The notes below the pieces were generated by a model, which was not told where the DNA came from, ran no database searches, and saw only the letters and a list, made by a program, of their open reading frames with translations. 54,892 nt of DNA from an uncultured Gemmiger sp. (lineage in GTDB: Bacteria > Bacillota > Clostridia > Oscillospirales > Ruminococcaceae). The translations under genes and the position numbers were made by a program. This document shows positions 40,133 through 49,300 of the stretch, piece by piece. Where the stretch lies: assembly GCA_944388135.1 (NCBI GenBank), contig CALXHP010000008.1, positions 1-54,892 of the forward strand, in the 5' to 3' direction. Each line of letters starts with the position of its first letter. Positions within the stretch are counted from its first letter, which is position 1.

Positions 40133-41139
40133 TGTCCGAACCCAAACGCTGCGAGATCGCTGTGATCGTGCCGGTACATAATGCAGCGGATTTTCTGCCC
40201 GACTGTCTGAACGCCCTGGCGGCCCAGCGGTTTGACGATTTTTGCTGCATCCTGGTGGATGACGGCTCCACCGACGCCTCCCCTGCTCTCTGCGATGATA
40301 TGGCCTTGAATGACCGGCGGTTTCTGGTGATTCACCAGCCCCAGAGCGGGGTCAGCGCCGCCCGTATGGCCGGCATGCGCAAAGCCCGGGAGGAAGGCGC
40401 CATCTGGTTTGCTTTCTGTGACGCCGATGACCGGTATCACCCGGATTTTCTGCGTACCCTTCACGCCGCCGCCCAGGACGCCGCCCTTCCGCTGGCCTGC
40501 TGCCGGTACAACACCTTCACCGACACCTTGCCGGAGGAGGCAACGGCCCCCGATACCTACCGGGTATTCCCTGCACCGGAACATCTGGAAGCGCTGCTCC
40601 ATGACCATGCCGTGGATTACGGCCTGTGGAACAAGCTCTACGCCGCCGGGCTGCTCACCGAGGCCATGCTGGACAACGACCTTGCCTATAATGAGGATCT
40701 GCTGGCCAACTGGCAGGCATTTCTGCGTGCACCCGGCTGCGCTTTCTGCGATTTTGCCGGATACCATTACCGTCAACATGCCGCCAGTGCCACCCACCGG
40801 GCCCTGCCGCCCCAGAGTATCGACGACCAGCGCCGGGCTGCCACCCTGATCCGCGGCAGCGTACCGGAAGAATGGCCGGAACTGCAGCAGTCTGCCAATG
40901 CGTTCTATTATGAGAAACTGGTCTACCTGGCCAGCATGATCCTGCGCCGGGCCGATGCCGACGACTATCGTGTCCACCTGGGGGAGCTGAACATCGGCAT
41001 CACCGCCGGGCTAAAAGACCCGCAGCTGGGCCGCAACCCCAGGCTGCCCTTTTCCATCCGTGTGGCAGCGTGGGCTACCGTCCGTACCCCCAAACTCTGG
41101 CGGCGGATCTGCCGCAAATTCTTGAAGGACAGGCAATAA
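40129..41139 (+). CDS. GT2-family glycosyltransferase A
   Basis: 336 aa GT-A enzyme. IAVIVPVHNAADFLPDCLNAL, LVDDGSTDASP and DxD-type CDADDRYHPDF (about residues 97-107), then the NKLYAAGLL region. C-terminal helical domain of variable type. Couples to the next gene by TAATG overlap. Confidence 0.92.
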   Translation: MMSEPKRCEIAVIVPVHNAADFLPDCLNALAAQRFDDFCCILVDDGSTDASPALCDDMALNDRRFLVIHQPQSGVSAARMAGMRKAREEGAIWFAFCDADDRYHPDFLRTLHAAAQDAALPLACCRYNTFTDTLPEEATAPDTYRVFPAPEHLEALLHDHAVDYGLWNKLYAAGLLTEAMLDNDLAYNEDLLANWQAFLRAPGCAFCDFAGYHYRQHAASATHRALPPQSIDDQRRAATLIRGSVPEEWPELQQSANAFYYEKLVYLASMILRRADADDYRVHLGELNIGITAGLKDPQLGRNPRLPFSIRVAAWATVRTPKLWRRICRKFLKDRQ

Positions 41140-42353
41140 TGCGTTTTTTACTGATTCTGGACCGGGTGGAAAACCCCGCCAGTGCCAATGCCCTGCTGGG
41201 ATACCGTCTGGCGGCGGAACTGCTAACCGCCGGGCATGAGGTGCACCTGCTGGAATTGTGGGACGGGCTTCATCCTCTGCCCACCCCACCGGAGGGCGCC
41301 CCCCGGCACTCGTTGGCCTTTGCCGACGAACGGCTGATGAATACCGCCCTGGAAAACGGCGCCAAAAGCGGTACCCCGGTGCCCCTGCGGCTGCTGCGGC
41401 TGGCCGTTCACCCCACTGCCGTGGCGGCGGCTTTCCGGCAGCTGGTCCTTCATAAGCCCCGCCGCACCACAGAGAGCCGCAAGGAGATGGAGCGACTGGA
41501 TGCCGCTTTCCATTTTGATGCGGTCTGTGCCGTCTGTGCGCCCTACCGCACGGCTTTTGCCCTGGAAACCGCCCGCATCGGCGGCAAAAAACTGCTCTGG
41601 CAGCTGGACCCCTACGCCAGCAACCGGGACTATACCGCCCCGGGGGGCTTTGCCCGGGAAGGCCAACTGCTGGATGCCATCGACGGCACCTTCATCACGC
41701 CCCAGGCGCTGCCCGATTATGAGGGCGGCCCGTTAAGCCCCTGGCGCAGCAAAGTGCATCTGCTGGGTTTTCCCGTGCTGCTGCCTGTGCCGGAGCCCGC
41801 CGCCCATACCGGTACCCGCTGTGTTTTCTGCGGGAGCCTGTATCCCACGGTGCGGGAACCGGACTTTGCCCTGCAACTGTTTACGGCCTTGCATGCCCCC
41901 GATTTGACCCTTACTATGGCAGGGGGCGGCTGGCAGCCCTTTGCCGCTTCGGCCCGGCAGGCCGCCGCGGTGCTGGGGGACCGCTTTGTGCAGCCCGGGC
42001 CGTTGCCTCCTGCCGAGGCGGCGGCGCTGGAACAGGGTGCCGACATCCTGCTGAGCCTGGGCAACTTCTACGATAACCAGATGCCCAGCAAGTTGTTCAG
42101 CTATTTTGGCACCGGCAAACCGGTGCTGCATCTGGCCGTCAGCGACACCGACCCCACCCTGCCCTATCTGGCCCGGTATCCTTTGGGGCTGGTTCTGTAC
42201 AAGCGGGAGGGCGTGACCCCTGCCGTTGTAGACCGGCTGCGCCGCTGGATCGCGGCCATGCGGGGACAGCGGCTGCCGTATAAAGAGGTTGCTGCCCTCT
42301 ATCCCGAATTCACACCCAGACAGGTGGCCCTGGATTTTCTGGCCGCCCTGTAA
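41139..42353 (+). CDS. GT-B-fold glycosyltransferase (family not assigned)
   Basis: 404 aa from the ATG at 41139, overlapping the previous stop. FLLILDRVENPASANALLGYRLAAELL, a WQLDPYASN segment and a GT-B second half with CVFCGSLYPTVREPDFALQLF, AGGGW and KLFSYFGTGKPVLHLAVSDTDP. It resembles GT4/UDP-glycosyltransferases but lacks the clear E-x7-E motif, so donor and family are uncertain. Confidence 0.85.
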   Translation: MRFLLILDRVENPASANALLGYRLAAELLTAGHEVHLLELWDGLHPLPTPPEGAPRHSLAFADERLMNTALENGAKSGTPVPLRLLRLAVHPTAVAAAFRQLVLHKPRRTTESRKEMERLDAAFHFDAVCAVCAPYRTAFALETARIGGKKLLWQLDPYASNRDYTAPGGFAREGQLLDAIDGTFITPQALPDYEGGPLSPWRSKVHLLGFPVLLPVPEPAAHTGTRCVFCGSLYPTVREPDFALQLFTALHAPDLTLTMAGGGWQPFAASARQAAAVLGDRFVQPGPLPPAEAAALEQGADILLSLGNFYDNQMPSKLFSYFGTGKPVLHLAVSDTDPTLPYLARYPLGLVLYKREGVTPAVVDRLRRWIAAMRGQRLPYKEVAALYPEFTPRQVALDFLAAL

Positions 42354-42377
42354 ATCCCACGAAAAGGAGTGTCCCCC

Positions 42378-43652
42378 ATGCATGTGTTCTGGCTGGTAAG
42401 TATGGTGTTGCCACAGGCCGCCCTGGCCTGCGGACTGCCTTCCGCCAGCGATGTGAGCGGCGGCTGGCTGACCGGCCAGCTCAACGCCCTGCAAAACCGG
42501 GACGACCTGCAGCTCACGGTGGCCTGCGTGGACGGACGTCAGCCCCACGATCTCTGTGGGGAGCGGGAGGGTGTGGTATACCGCATCCTGTCCGGGCCCC
42601 AGGATTTCCCCCGCCTGCTGCAAGCATCCCGGCCCGACCTGGTGCATATCTGGGGGACCGAGTACGCCGCGGCTGCCGCCATGCTGGATGCCGCCCGGTC
42701 CCGGGACCTTCCGGTATTGGTGGGCATTCAGGGGGTCATGGAAGATTGCGCCCGACACCTCTGTGATGGTGTGCCGGAAAGCTATCGCCATTCCACACCG
42801 CTGGACCGGCTGCTGGATCGGCTGGTGCCCGGCGCCTTGCTGGACAAGATGCAGCATCAGTTTGATGCCCTGGCCCAAAGCGAGGCGGCCTTGCTGCAAA
42901 AGGCCCGGTATGTCACCGGTCGTACCGGGTTTGACCGCCGTTCGGTGGCAGAGCTGGCGCCGGATGCCCGGTATTTTTGCTGCAATGAGACCTTGCGCCC
43001 CTTGTTCTATACCGGGACCCTGTGGAAAGCCCGGGACTTTGGCCGTACCCCGGTGCTGCTGCTCTCCCAGGGGAACTATCCCCTGAAAAATCTGCATACC
43101 GTTCTGAAGGCCCTGCCCGCCGTTTTGCAGCGCTGGCCTGATGCCGAACTGCGCATTGCCGGTTGGCCCCCGCTGGATAAAGGGCCTTTGTTCAGCCCGC
43201 TGATCGCCCGTCTTTTCCCCTATCAACGGTACTGCCGCAAACTGGCCAAGGCGTTGGGGGTTGCCGGGCATATCCATTACACCGGCCCCCTGGATGCCGC
43301 CTCCATGCGGCAGGCCTATCTGGAAGCCGACCTCTTTCTCTTGCCCTCCCTCAGCGAAAACAGTCCCAACAGTCTGGGGGAGGCCATGCTGTTGGGATTG
43401 CCCTGTGTGGCCAGCCGGGCCGGAGGCATTCCGGATATGATGGCCGATGGCGTGGAAGGGCTTCTCTACGGCGATGCTTTGGACGCGGATGCCCTGGCAG
43501 CCACCGTCCTGCAGGTCCTGGCCTCCCCCGACGGCGGCGCCGCCCTGGGGCAGGCCGCCCGCACCCGTGCCTTGCAGACCCATGACCCCGCCGTCAATGC
43601 CGGGACCCTCTGCGGCATCTATCAGACCATCCTGCAGGAGGTCCCGCGGTGA
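42378..43652 (+). CDS. GT4-family glycosyltransferase B
   Basis: 424 aa, ATG at 42378 (AAAAGGAG upstream; GTG 42369 overlaps that site). LVSMVLPQAALACGLPSASDVSGGWL at the N-terminus, LLLSQGNYPLKNLHTVLKALP, ELRIAGWPPL and LPSLSENSPNSLGEAMLLGLPCVASRAGGIPDM, with the donor-site E-x7-E near residue 330. Next start overlaps its stop. Confidence 0.92.
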   Translation: MHVFWLVSMVLPQAALACGLPSASDVSGGWLTGQLNALQNRDDLQLTVACVDGRQPHDLCGEREGVVYRILSGPQDFPRLLQASRPDLVHIWGTEYAAAAAMLDAARSRDLPVLVGIQGVMEDCARHLCDGVPESYRHSTPLDRLLDRLVPGALLDKMQHQFDALAQSEAALLQKARYVTGRTGFDRRSVAELAPDARYFCCNETLRPLFYTGTLWKARDFGRTPVLLLSQGNYPLKNLHTVLKALPAVLQRWPDAELRIAGWPPLDKGPLFSPLIARLFPYQRYCRKLAKALGVAGHIHYTGPLDAASMRQAYLEADLFLLPSLSENSPNSLGEAMLLGLPCVASRAGGIPDMMADGVEGLLYGDALDADALAATVLQVLASPDGGAALGQAARTRALQTHDPAVNAGTLCGIYQTILQEVPR

Positions 43653-44638
43653 AAATCAGTATCATCATTCCTTGCTACAAAGCCGCCGGCACCCTGCGCC
43701 GGGCCGTGGAAAGCGCCCTGAACGGCGCCCCGGAGGACCTGGAACTGCTTCTGGTGGAGGATGGCAGCCCCGACGATACCGGGGTGCTCTGTGACGAGCT
43801 GGCCGCCTTGGATGCCCGCATCACGGCGCTGCACCGCCCCAACGGCGGAGCCGGGGCAGCCCGCAACACCGGCCTGGAAGCCGCCCGGGGGGACTGGATT
43901 CTCTTTCTGGACGCCGACGACGAACTGTTGTCCGGTTTGTGGCAGGCACTGGAGGCGGTTGCCGTTACCGATGAGGAGATGATCCTCTTCGGGCTGCGGC
44001 GACAAAGTACCGGCGGGGATGTGACCGTGCCCTTGCCGGAAGGCCGGTACCGGGGGCTTGCCTCTTTGCAAAGTGTGCTGCCCGCCCTGCTTTTTGACAC
44101 CGGCTTGCTGGCCGCCCCCTACCCCAAGCTGTTCCGCCGCAGTGCCATCGGCACCCTGCGGTTCGACGAAACCCTCAAAATCAATGAGGATGTCCTTTTT
44201 AACATACTTTTTTTACAAAAAACGACTGCCATTTATTGGCTGTGTGGTGTATACTATAAGCAAAATGATGTGGGCGACAGCCTGTCCCGCTCGCTGCGGG
44301 GCGATCTGCTGGATGCCGAGGCCGTGACCCGCCCGGCGCTGGAAACCCTGCTGGTGCAAAACGGTCTGGACCCCGCCCCCTATCTGTATACCAGCCGGGT
44401 GCGGGCCTGCCTGAACCAGTACGGGCTGCTCACCGGCTGCCGGGGGACGCTGTCCTTCCGGCAACGCCGGGCGCTCTTCGCCCGCATTCTGGCGGACCGG
44501 GATGCCCGGGCCGCCCTGACGGACCGGCTGCGCCGCGACCCCAACCGGCTGCTGGCCATTCCCTACCGTATCGGCGTGGCCTGCCGGTGGCCAGGCCTTC
44601 TGGCCGCCTACACCCTGGCCAAACAACGCTTTCTGTAA
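43649..44638 (+). CDS. GT2-family glycosyltransferase B
   Basis: 329 aa, GTG start at 43649 overlapping the preceding stop by 4 nt. ISIIIPCYKAAGTLRRAVESAL, LLVEDGSPDDTGVLCD, FLDADDELLSG (DxD). Codons for about residues 180-215 are unusually AT-rich (44180-44280) against the GC-rich remainder. Confidence 0.92.
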   Translation: MKISIIIPCYKAAGTLRRAVESALNGAPEDLELLLVEDGSPDDTGVLCDELAALDARITALHRPNGGAGAARNTGLEAARGDWILFLDADDELLSGLWQALEAVAVTDEEMILFGLRRQSTGGDVTVPLPEGRYRGLASLQSVLPALLFDTGLLAAPYPKLFRRSAIGTLRFDETLKINEDVLFNILFLQKTTAIYWLCGVYYKQNDVGDSLSRSLRGDLLDAEAVTRPALETLLVQNGLDPAPYLYTSRVRACLNQYGLLTGCRGTLSFRQRRALFARILADRDARAALTDRLRRDPNRLLAIPYRIGVACRWPGLLAAYTLAKQRFL

Positions 44639-44652
44639 CCAAGGAGAACTCC

Positions 44653-45678
44653 ATGGGCCATTCCCCGAAAATCAGTATCGTCTCCACCGTGTACAACACA
44701 CAGCCTTTTCTGGAACAGGCTGTGCGCAGTATTTTGGCGCAGACCTTTTCCGATTTTGAGCTGCTTCTCATCGATGACGGCAGCTCGGACGATTCGGGCC
44801 GCCTGTGTGACCTGCTTGCCGCAGAGGATGCCCGCATCCGGGTATTCCATCAGCCCAACGGCGGACCGGCCAGCGCCCGGAACAAGGGCCTGGACAATGC
44901 CCGGGGGGCTTACATCGGGTTTGTGGATTCCGACGATCTCATCGAGCCCACCATGTATGAAACCCTGTACAACGCCCTGCAGGCTCCCGGAGTACGGTTG
45001 GCAGCCTGCAGCGGCGATTGTATCGACGCCAGCGGGCAGATCATCCCGGGGCGGCAGGTGGCCATCCGGGAACACGGCGTCCGCCCGGCCGAGGAACTGC
45101 TGCTGGAGACCTTCCAGACCGGCAGTTACTACGGCCCCCTGAGCTGGAACAAGCTGTTCGACATCCGGCTGTTCCGGGACAAAGGCATCCACTATGATGA
45201 GACGATGCTTTTTGGCGACGATGCCAGCGTGCTGCACCGGGTCTTTGAGGGAGAACGGTGCAACTGCCTGACCGATGTCCTGTATCATTACCGCACCCGC
45301 GCCGGGCAGATCACCAGCACCGCCACCTTTTCACCCCGCAAGCTGGACGACCTGCGGATGTACTGGGAATGGCTGCAATATTTTGCCAGCCGCCCGGGGC
45401 GCGAAGAATACCGCCGTTGGGCCACCGTATGGTACTGGCGGGTATTTTACCAGTTCTGGTGCCAGTCCGGTGCAGCCGGGAATCTGGCGGAACTGAAACC
45501 GAAATTCATGGCCCATAAAAAGCATTTGGACGCCGTACTGCCGGACCTGGTCAGCAGCCCGCTGCTGCCGGCCGGGGAAAAGGTGCGTGCCGTCTTATTT
45601 TGCGCCAACCCCGGCGCGCTGTATTCCGCAGCCACCGCCTGGGGCCGTCTGGCCGCAAAAAAGAGGAAGGGGAATTGA
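44653..45678 (+). CDS. GT2-family glycosyltransferase C
   Basis: 341 aa from the ATG at 44653 (AAGGAGA upstream). ISIVSTVYNTQPFLEQAVRSIL, LLIDDGSSDDSG, GFVDSDDLIEPTM (DxD) and SWNKLFDIRLFRDKGIHYDE, which is the NKLF block typical of capsule GT2 enzymes. C-terminus ends in a basic tail KKRKGN. Confidence 0.93.
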   Translation: MGHSPKISIVSTVYNTQPFLEQAVRSILAQTFSDFELLLIDDGSSDDSGRLCDLLAAEDARIRVFHQPNGGPASARNKGLDNARGAYIGFVDSDDLIEPTMYETLYNALQAPGVRLAACSGDCIDASGQIIPGRQVAIREHGVRPAEELLLETFQTGSYYGPLSWNKLFDIRLFRDKGIHYDETMLFGDDASVLHRVFEGERCNCLTDVLYHYRTRAGQITSTATFSPRKLDDLRMYWEWLQYFASRPGREEYRRWATVWYWRVFYQFWCQSGAAGNLAELKPKFMAHKKHLDAVLPDLVSSPLLPAGEKVRAVLFCANPGALYSAATAWGRLAAKKRKGN

Positions 45679-45681
45679 TTG

Positions 45682-46662
45682 ATGGAACGTATTGCAATCA
45701 GCGTGATCGTACCGATCTACAATACAAAGAAGTTTTTGGAGGAATGCCTGGACAGCATCCTGGCCCAGGACGTACAGGTGCCCTACGAAGTGTTGCTGGT
45801 CGATGACGGTTCAACCGACGGCTGCGGCGAGATCTGCGACGCCTACGCTGCCAAAGATTCCCGCGTGCGGGTATTCCATCAGGAGAACCAGGGCCTCTCG
45901 GCGGCACGCAACACCGGTATCGATGCCGCCCGGGGACGGTACTACGCCTTTGTGGATTCCGACGACGTGGTGCTGCCCGCCTACCTGCGCACCCTGTATG
46001 ATGCCTGCGAGGACCATGACGCTTACATGGCCCTTTGCGCTGTGGAGGATGTGCAGGAGAACGGCGAAAGCTGTGTGCCGCCCCACTCCACCCATCCCGC
46101 CCGGGAAGGGGTATTCTGCGGCAAAGATCTGCTGAATGAATTCTACACCCCCAACGGCACCGTCTACACGGTGGCCTGGAACAAGCTCTACCGTGCCGAG
46201 GTGTGGAAGCTGCTCCACTACCCCGAAGGCCGCCTGCATGAGGACGACTTTGTGGCCCACCGCCTTTTCTGGCGCTGCGACAAGGTGGTCTGTGTGGATA
46301 CCATCCTCTATCATTACCGGCTGAGCACCGGCAGCATCTGCCGTTCTTCCATCAAACCGGAAGCCTTCGACGCGGTGGACGGCCTGGCCGACCGCTACCG
46401 TTTCTATGTGGAAAACAACGCCGACCGCACGGTGATCGACTCTGCCTATGCGGCCTGCTGGCGGCGTTACCTCTTCCTCTGCGCCAAGGTGCGCCAGAAT
46501 CCCACCCCTGAGCTGGTCAAGGCCATCAGCAAGGAACAGTTCCTGATGCAAGGGCTCATCAGCTACCTGCCCAACTGCCGTCACATGAAGATGACGGAAA
46601 AACTCTCGGCCGCCCGCTGGTCGATGATGAGCGCCGAGAGCCTGTGCCCCATCAAAAAGTAA
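45682..46662 (+). CDS. GT2-family glycosyltransferase D
   Basis: 326 aa from the ATG at 45682; TTG at 45679 adds one residue. ISVIVPIYNTKKFLEECLDSIL, VDDGSTDGCGEICD, FVDSDDVVLPAY, AWNKLYRAEVWK and LHEDDFVAHRLFW. Ends 45 nt before the next start, the largest gap in the GT run. Confidence 0.93.
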   Translation: MERIAISVIVPIYNTKKFLEECLDSILAQDVQVPYEVLLVDDGSTDGCGEICDAYAAKDSRVRVFHQENQGLSAARNTGIDAARGRYYAFVDSDDVVLPAYLRTLYDACEDHDAYMALCAVEDVQENGESCVPPHSTHPAREGVFCGKDLLNEFYTPNGTVYTVAWNKLYRAEVWKLLHYPEGRLHEDDFVAHRLFWRCDKVVCVDTILYHYRLSTGSICRSSIKPEAFDAVDGLADRYRFYVENNADRTVIDSAYAACWRRYLFLCAKVRQNPTPELVKAISKEQFLMQGLISYLPNCRHMKMTEKLSAARWSMMSAESLCPIKK

Positions 46663-46707
46663 TGCTGCCCGCCTGACGGGCAAATCCATCACAGAAGGAG
46701 CCGACCG

Positions 46708-47943
46708 TTGGCCATCCTCAGACCCGACAAAGACAAGGATAAAGAAAAACTTCCCCGCATTTTGCTGGTACCGCCGCCGGATCTTCCGGTGCCCGCTGTA
46801 CAGGGTGGTGCGGTGGAAACACTGCTGACCCATCTCATCCGCGAAAACGAACGTCAGGGCAAGCTGGACCTGCTGTGTGCCAGTGTCCCCGACGAAGCGG
46901 CCCGCCGCGCCTCCGAGGGGCTGCAGCACACCAAAATGCTCTATATTCCCCGCCCCCACGGCCATCGCCGCTACTGGCCCATGGTATTCGTGGAGCGGTG
47001 CCTGGGGATTGCTGCCCCCTATGACCCCTGGTACCAGAAGGTACAGCTGGCCCTGGCCCTGGAACTGCCCGGCCCCGACCTGATCGTGGCCGAGGGCGGA
47101 AACCTGACCCAGTGCAGCGCCATTAGCCGGATGTTCGGCCGGCGGCGGTGTCTGGCCCATCTCCACGGGCAGACCGCCTGCAGCCCCGTGATGGATACCA
47201 TCTACGGCGGCATTCTGGCCCTGAGCGAATTTATCCGGGACGATTATCTGAAAACCAGCACCCTGGACCCCAAGCATGCCTACATCTGGTATAACTGTGT
47301 AGATACCCGGCGTTTCTGCCCCGGGCCGCCGCCGTTGGCGCTGCGTACCCGGCTGGGCTTCGGCGCCCGGGATTTTGTTGTGCTCTTCTGCGGCCGCCTG
47401 GATCCGGACAAGGGCATCCACAAGCTGATGGAAGCCCTGGCCCTGCTGCCGGTTCCCCAGATCAAACTGCTCATCGTGGGCAGTCCTTTCTTTGGCCGCA
47501 CCCAGCAGAGCAGCTTTCTGCGCAAGCTGGAACAGCAGGCCCGGGCCCTGGGCAACCGGGTCCAATTCACCGGGTATATTCCCAACGAGGACCTGCCCGA
47601 TTACTACCGTCTGGCCGACCTGGTCTGCGTCCCCACCCTGGTGGAGGAAGCCGCCGGTCTGGTGGCGGTGGAGGCCATGGCCTGCGGCCGTCCGGTACTG
47701 GCCACCCGCAGCGGCGGCATGCCGGAATATCTGGAAGGCAGCCAGGCGGTGCTGGTGGAACGGGGCGACAACATCGCCGACCAGCTGGCCTGGAGCATCC
47801 GGATGCTGTATGAGCACCCGGCTCTCTGCGCCGAGATGGGGGCCGCCGGTTCCAAGCGGGCCCAGGATTTTTCGGTGGAGCGTTACTATAATGAATTTGT
47901 CCGCATCGTTCGGGATATGCTCCGGAACGGAGGTGCTGTATGA
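46708..47943 (+). CDS. GT4-family glycosyltransferase C
   Basis: 411 aa, TTG start at 46708 with GAAGGAG upstream. RILLVPPPDLPVPAVQGGAVETLLTHLI, then FCGRLDPDKGIHKLMEALALLP, LLIVGSPFFG, VCVPTLVEEAAGLVAVEAMACGRPVLATRSGGMPEYL with the E-x7-E donor motif. Strongest GT4 match of the run; start overlaps by ATGA with the next. Confidence 0.93.
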   Translation: MAILRPDKDKDKEKLPRILLVPPPDLPVPAVQGGAVETLLTHLIRENERQGKLDLLCASVPDEAARRASEGLQHTKMLYIPRPHGHRRYWPMVFVERCLGIAAPYDPWYQKVQLALALELPGPDLIVAEGGNLTQCSAISRMFGRRRCLAHLHGQTACSPVMDTIYGGILALSEFIRDDYLKTSTLDPKHAYIWYNCVDTRRFCPGPPPLALRTRLGFGARDFVVLFCGRLDPDKGIHKLMEALALLPVPQIKLLIVGSPFFGRTQQSSFLRKLEQQARALGNRVQFTGYIPNEDLPDYYRLADLVCVPTLVEEAAGLVAVEAMACGRPVLATRSGGMPEYLEGSQAVLVERGDNIADQLAWSIRMLYEHPALCAEMGAAGSKRAQDFSVERYYNEFVRIVRDMLRNGGAV

Positions 47944-49001
47944 GCCAAGCTGCCATTTGTGTGGTGGTTCCGGTCTATCGCGCCGAAACCACCCTGGACC
48001 GCTGTGTGGAAAGCATTCTCTCCCAGCAGGTGGAAGGCGGCGTCTGCTGTGTCCTGGTGGACGACGGCAGTCCCGACACCAGCGGTGCTATCTGCGATGA
48101 TTGGGCCGCCCGGGACAGCCGGGTCCGGGTCATCCATCAGGACGACCTGGGCGTGTCCAGCGCCCGGAATGTGGGCATGGCTGCTGCCGACAGCGAATAC
48201 CTGGTTTTTCTGGACTCTGACGACGCCCTGCGTCCCGGCGCCTTGCAGGCAGCACTGAACGCCCAAAGGGCCGCGCCGGACGCCTTTGTCCTCTGGCATT
48301 ACACCACCCGGGAGGAGGACGCCGCCCCGGTGACTGACGCCGCGGTTTCCCGCTCCCGGCAGGAGCTGGCCGCCCTGTGGCTGGATTGCCTGCTGGCCAT
48401 GCCCTGGAATAAACTGTACCGTACGGCATTGGCCCAGCGGATCAAGTTCAACACACAGTATACTTTGGGTGAAGATTTACAGTTTGTATTGGACTATATC
48501 GCTCTGCTGGCCACGGAAACCGCCGATTTTTCCTATCGTGTGCTGGACAGTGCCCTGACCTTTTACGATTGCAGCCGCACCGGGACCCTTTCCACCAAAT
48601 ACCACGCCAATTACTGCGAGATCTGGCCCCAGCATTTTGCCAAGCTGAATGCCGCCTGCCTGGCCGCCCAGTGCCCCGAAGCCGACCTGCGCCAGCTGCA
48701 CCGGGCAGAGCTGACCGTATTTGCGGAAGGTGTGGCCGACATTCTGCGCCGGGACCCCGCTCCTCTTTCGGGCATCCGGCGGGATAAGGCTGCCGCCGCC
48801 CTGCGTACCCCCTGGCTGCGGGCCCTGCTGGACCAGATGCGCCGGGAACGGTGCTACAGCGCCTACTACCTGCCCTGCCGCTGGCGCAATGCCCAGCTGG
48901 TGTATACCATGGCGGAGGCCAAACGCACCGGTTCCCCGCTGTACGGCAAACTGGACTGGGCGGGGTATTATCTGCTGGCCGGCCGCCTGCGCCGGGATTG
49001 A
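47940..49001 (+). CDS. GT2-family glycosyltransferase E
   Basis: 353 aa. ICVVVPVYRAETTLDRCVESIL, LVDDGSPDTSGAICDD, FLDSDDALRPGA and MPWNKLYRTALAQRI, LGEDLQFVLDYIAL. Last gene of the PPK2-GT operon; terminator at 49025-49056 follows. Confidence 0.92.
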   Translation: MSQAAICVVVPVYRAETTLDRCVESILSQQVEGGVCCVLVDDGSPDTSGAICDDWAARDSRVRVIHQDDLGVSSARNVGMAAADSEYLVFLDSDDALRPGALQAALNAQRAAPDAFVLWHYTTREEDAAPVTDAAVSRSRQELAALWLDCLLAMPWNKLYRTALAQRIKFNTQYTLGEDLQFVLDYIALLATETADFSYRVLDSALTFYDCSRTGTLSTKYHANYCEIWPQHFAKLNAACLAAQCPEADLRQLHRAELTVFAEGVADILRRDPAPLSGIRRDKAAAALRTPWLRALLDQMRRERCYSAYYLPCRWRNAQLVYTMAEAKRTGSPLYGKLDWAGYYLLAGRLRRD

Positions 49002-49024
49002 TCCCCTGCCCCATCAAACAAAAC

Positions 49025-49058
49025 AAGCCCCTGCCGCGACCTTGCGGCAGGGGCTTTT
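49025..49058. terminator. Bidirectional terminator, GT operon / small RNA
   Basis: 13-bp perfect stem AAGCCCCTGCCGC/GCGGCAGGGGCTT with GACCTT loop. TTTTGG on the right; TTGTTTTGTTTG on the leftward strand. Confidence 0.88.
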
Positions 49059-49219
49059 GGATACAGAAATGCCCCACCACCCGGAGCAGAAGGCGGTGGG
49101 GCCAGACAATCGCAGACCGCTGAAAAAGGCGCAGAGCAAAACGCCGAAACGGAGGCGCAGCCTGCCATTGGCAGAAACTCCGACCGGAGAGGCATACCGT
49201 CGGGTTTCAGATTGGTTAT

Positions 49220-49237
49220 GGTTAGCTTACGCTAACC
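49220..49237. promoter_or_regulatory. GGTTAG-N6-CTAACC inverted repeat at the small-RNA start
   Basis: Perfect 6-bp arms, starting 9 bp downstream of the -10. The same element with the same spacing occurs at 52617-52634. Half-sites equal those of the DtxR/IdeR consensus, but that consensus has a 1-nt centre. Could also be a 5' RNA hairpin. Confidence 0.7.
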
Positions 49238-49245
49238 ACGTGTAT

Positions 49246-49274
49246 ACTGTACCATATCTGCGGGCTGTTGTCAA
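49246..49274 (-). promoter_or_regulatory. Small-RNA promoter
   Basis: Leftward TTGACA (49269-49274), 17-nt spacer, TACAGT (49246-49251). Confidence 0.8.
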
Positions 49275-49300
49275 CGGTTTCCGGAAGATTTTATTTTCCT

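Larger units (their letters stand above)
49018..49239 (-). ncRNA. Candidate structured small RNA downstream of pflA
   Basis: The 299-nt gap 49002-49300 has no credible protein gene. On the leftward strand it holds a consensus promoter (49246-49274), an inverted repeat at the expected start (49220-49237), then hairpins CCGAC/GTCGG (49199-49203, 49180-49184; loop with CCTCTCC), CTGCC/GGCAG (49162-49174) within GGAG/CTCC arms, and GCCCCACC/GGTGGGGC (49071-49078, 49095-49102; loop with CTGCTCC), ending at a strong terminator (49025-49056). Exposed CUCC elements in three loops resemble anti-Shine-Dalgarno seeds of trans-acting sRNAs (inference). It is not a recognised 6S, tmRNA, SRP or RNase P RNA. 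Confidence 0.6.

Noticed and set aside
48968-49195. 75-codon frame across the small-RNA region
   Set aside because: No Shine-Dalgarno, runs through the terminator stem and into the 3' end of the last glycosyltransferase; composition not protein-like.
49018-49239. 6S RNA, tmRNA, SRP or RNase P RNA
   Set aside because: The ends do not pair into a long open-complex mimic, there is no tRNA-like end, no GNAR-type SRP loop, and the length is too short for RNase P or tmRNA.
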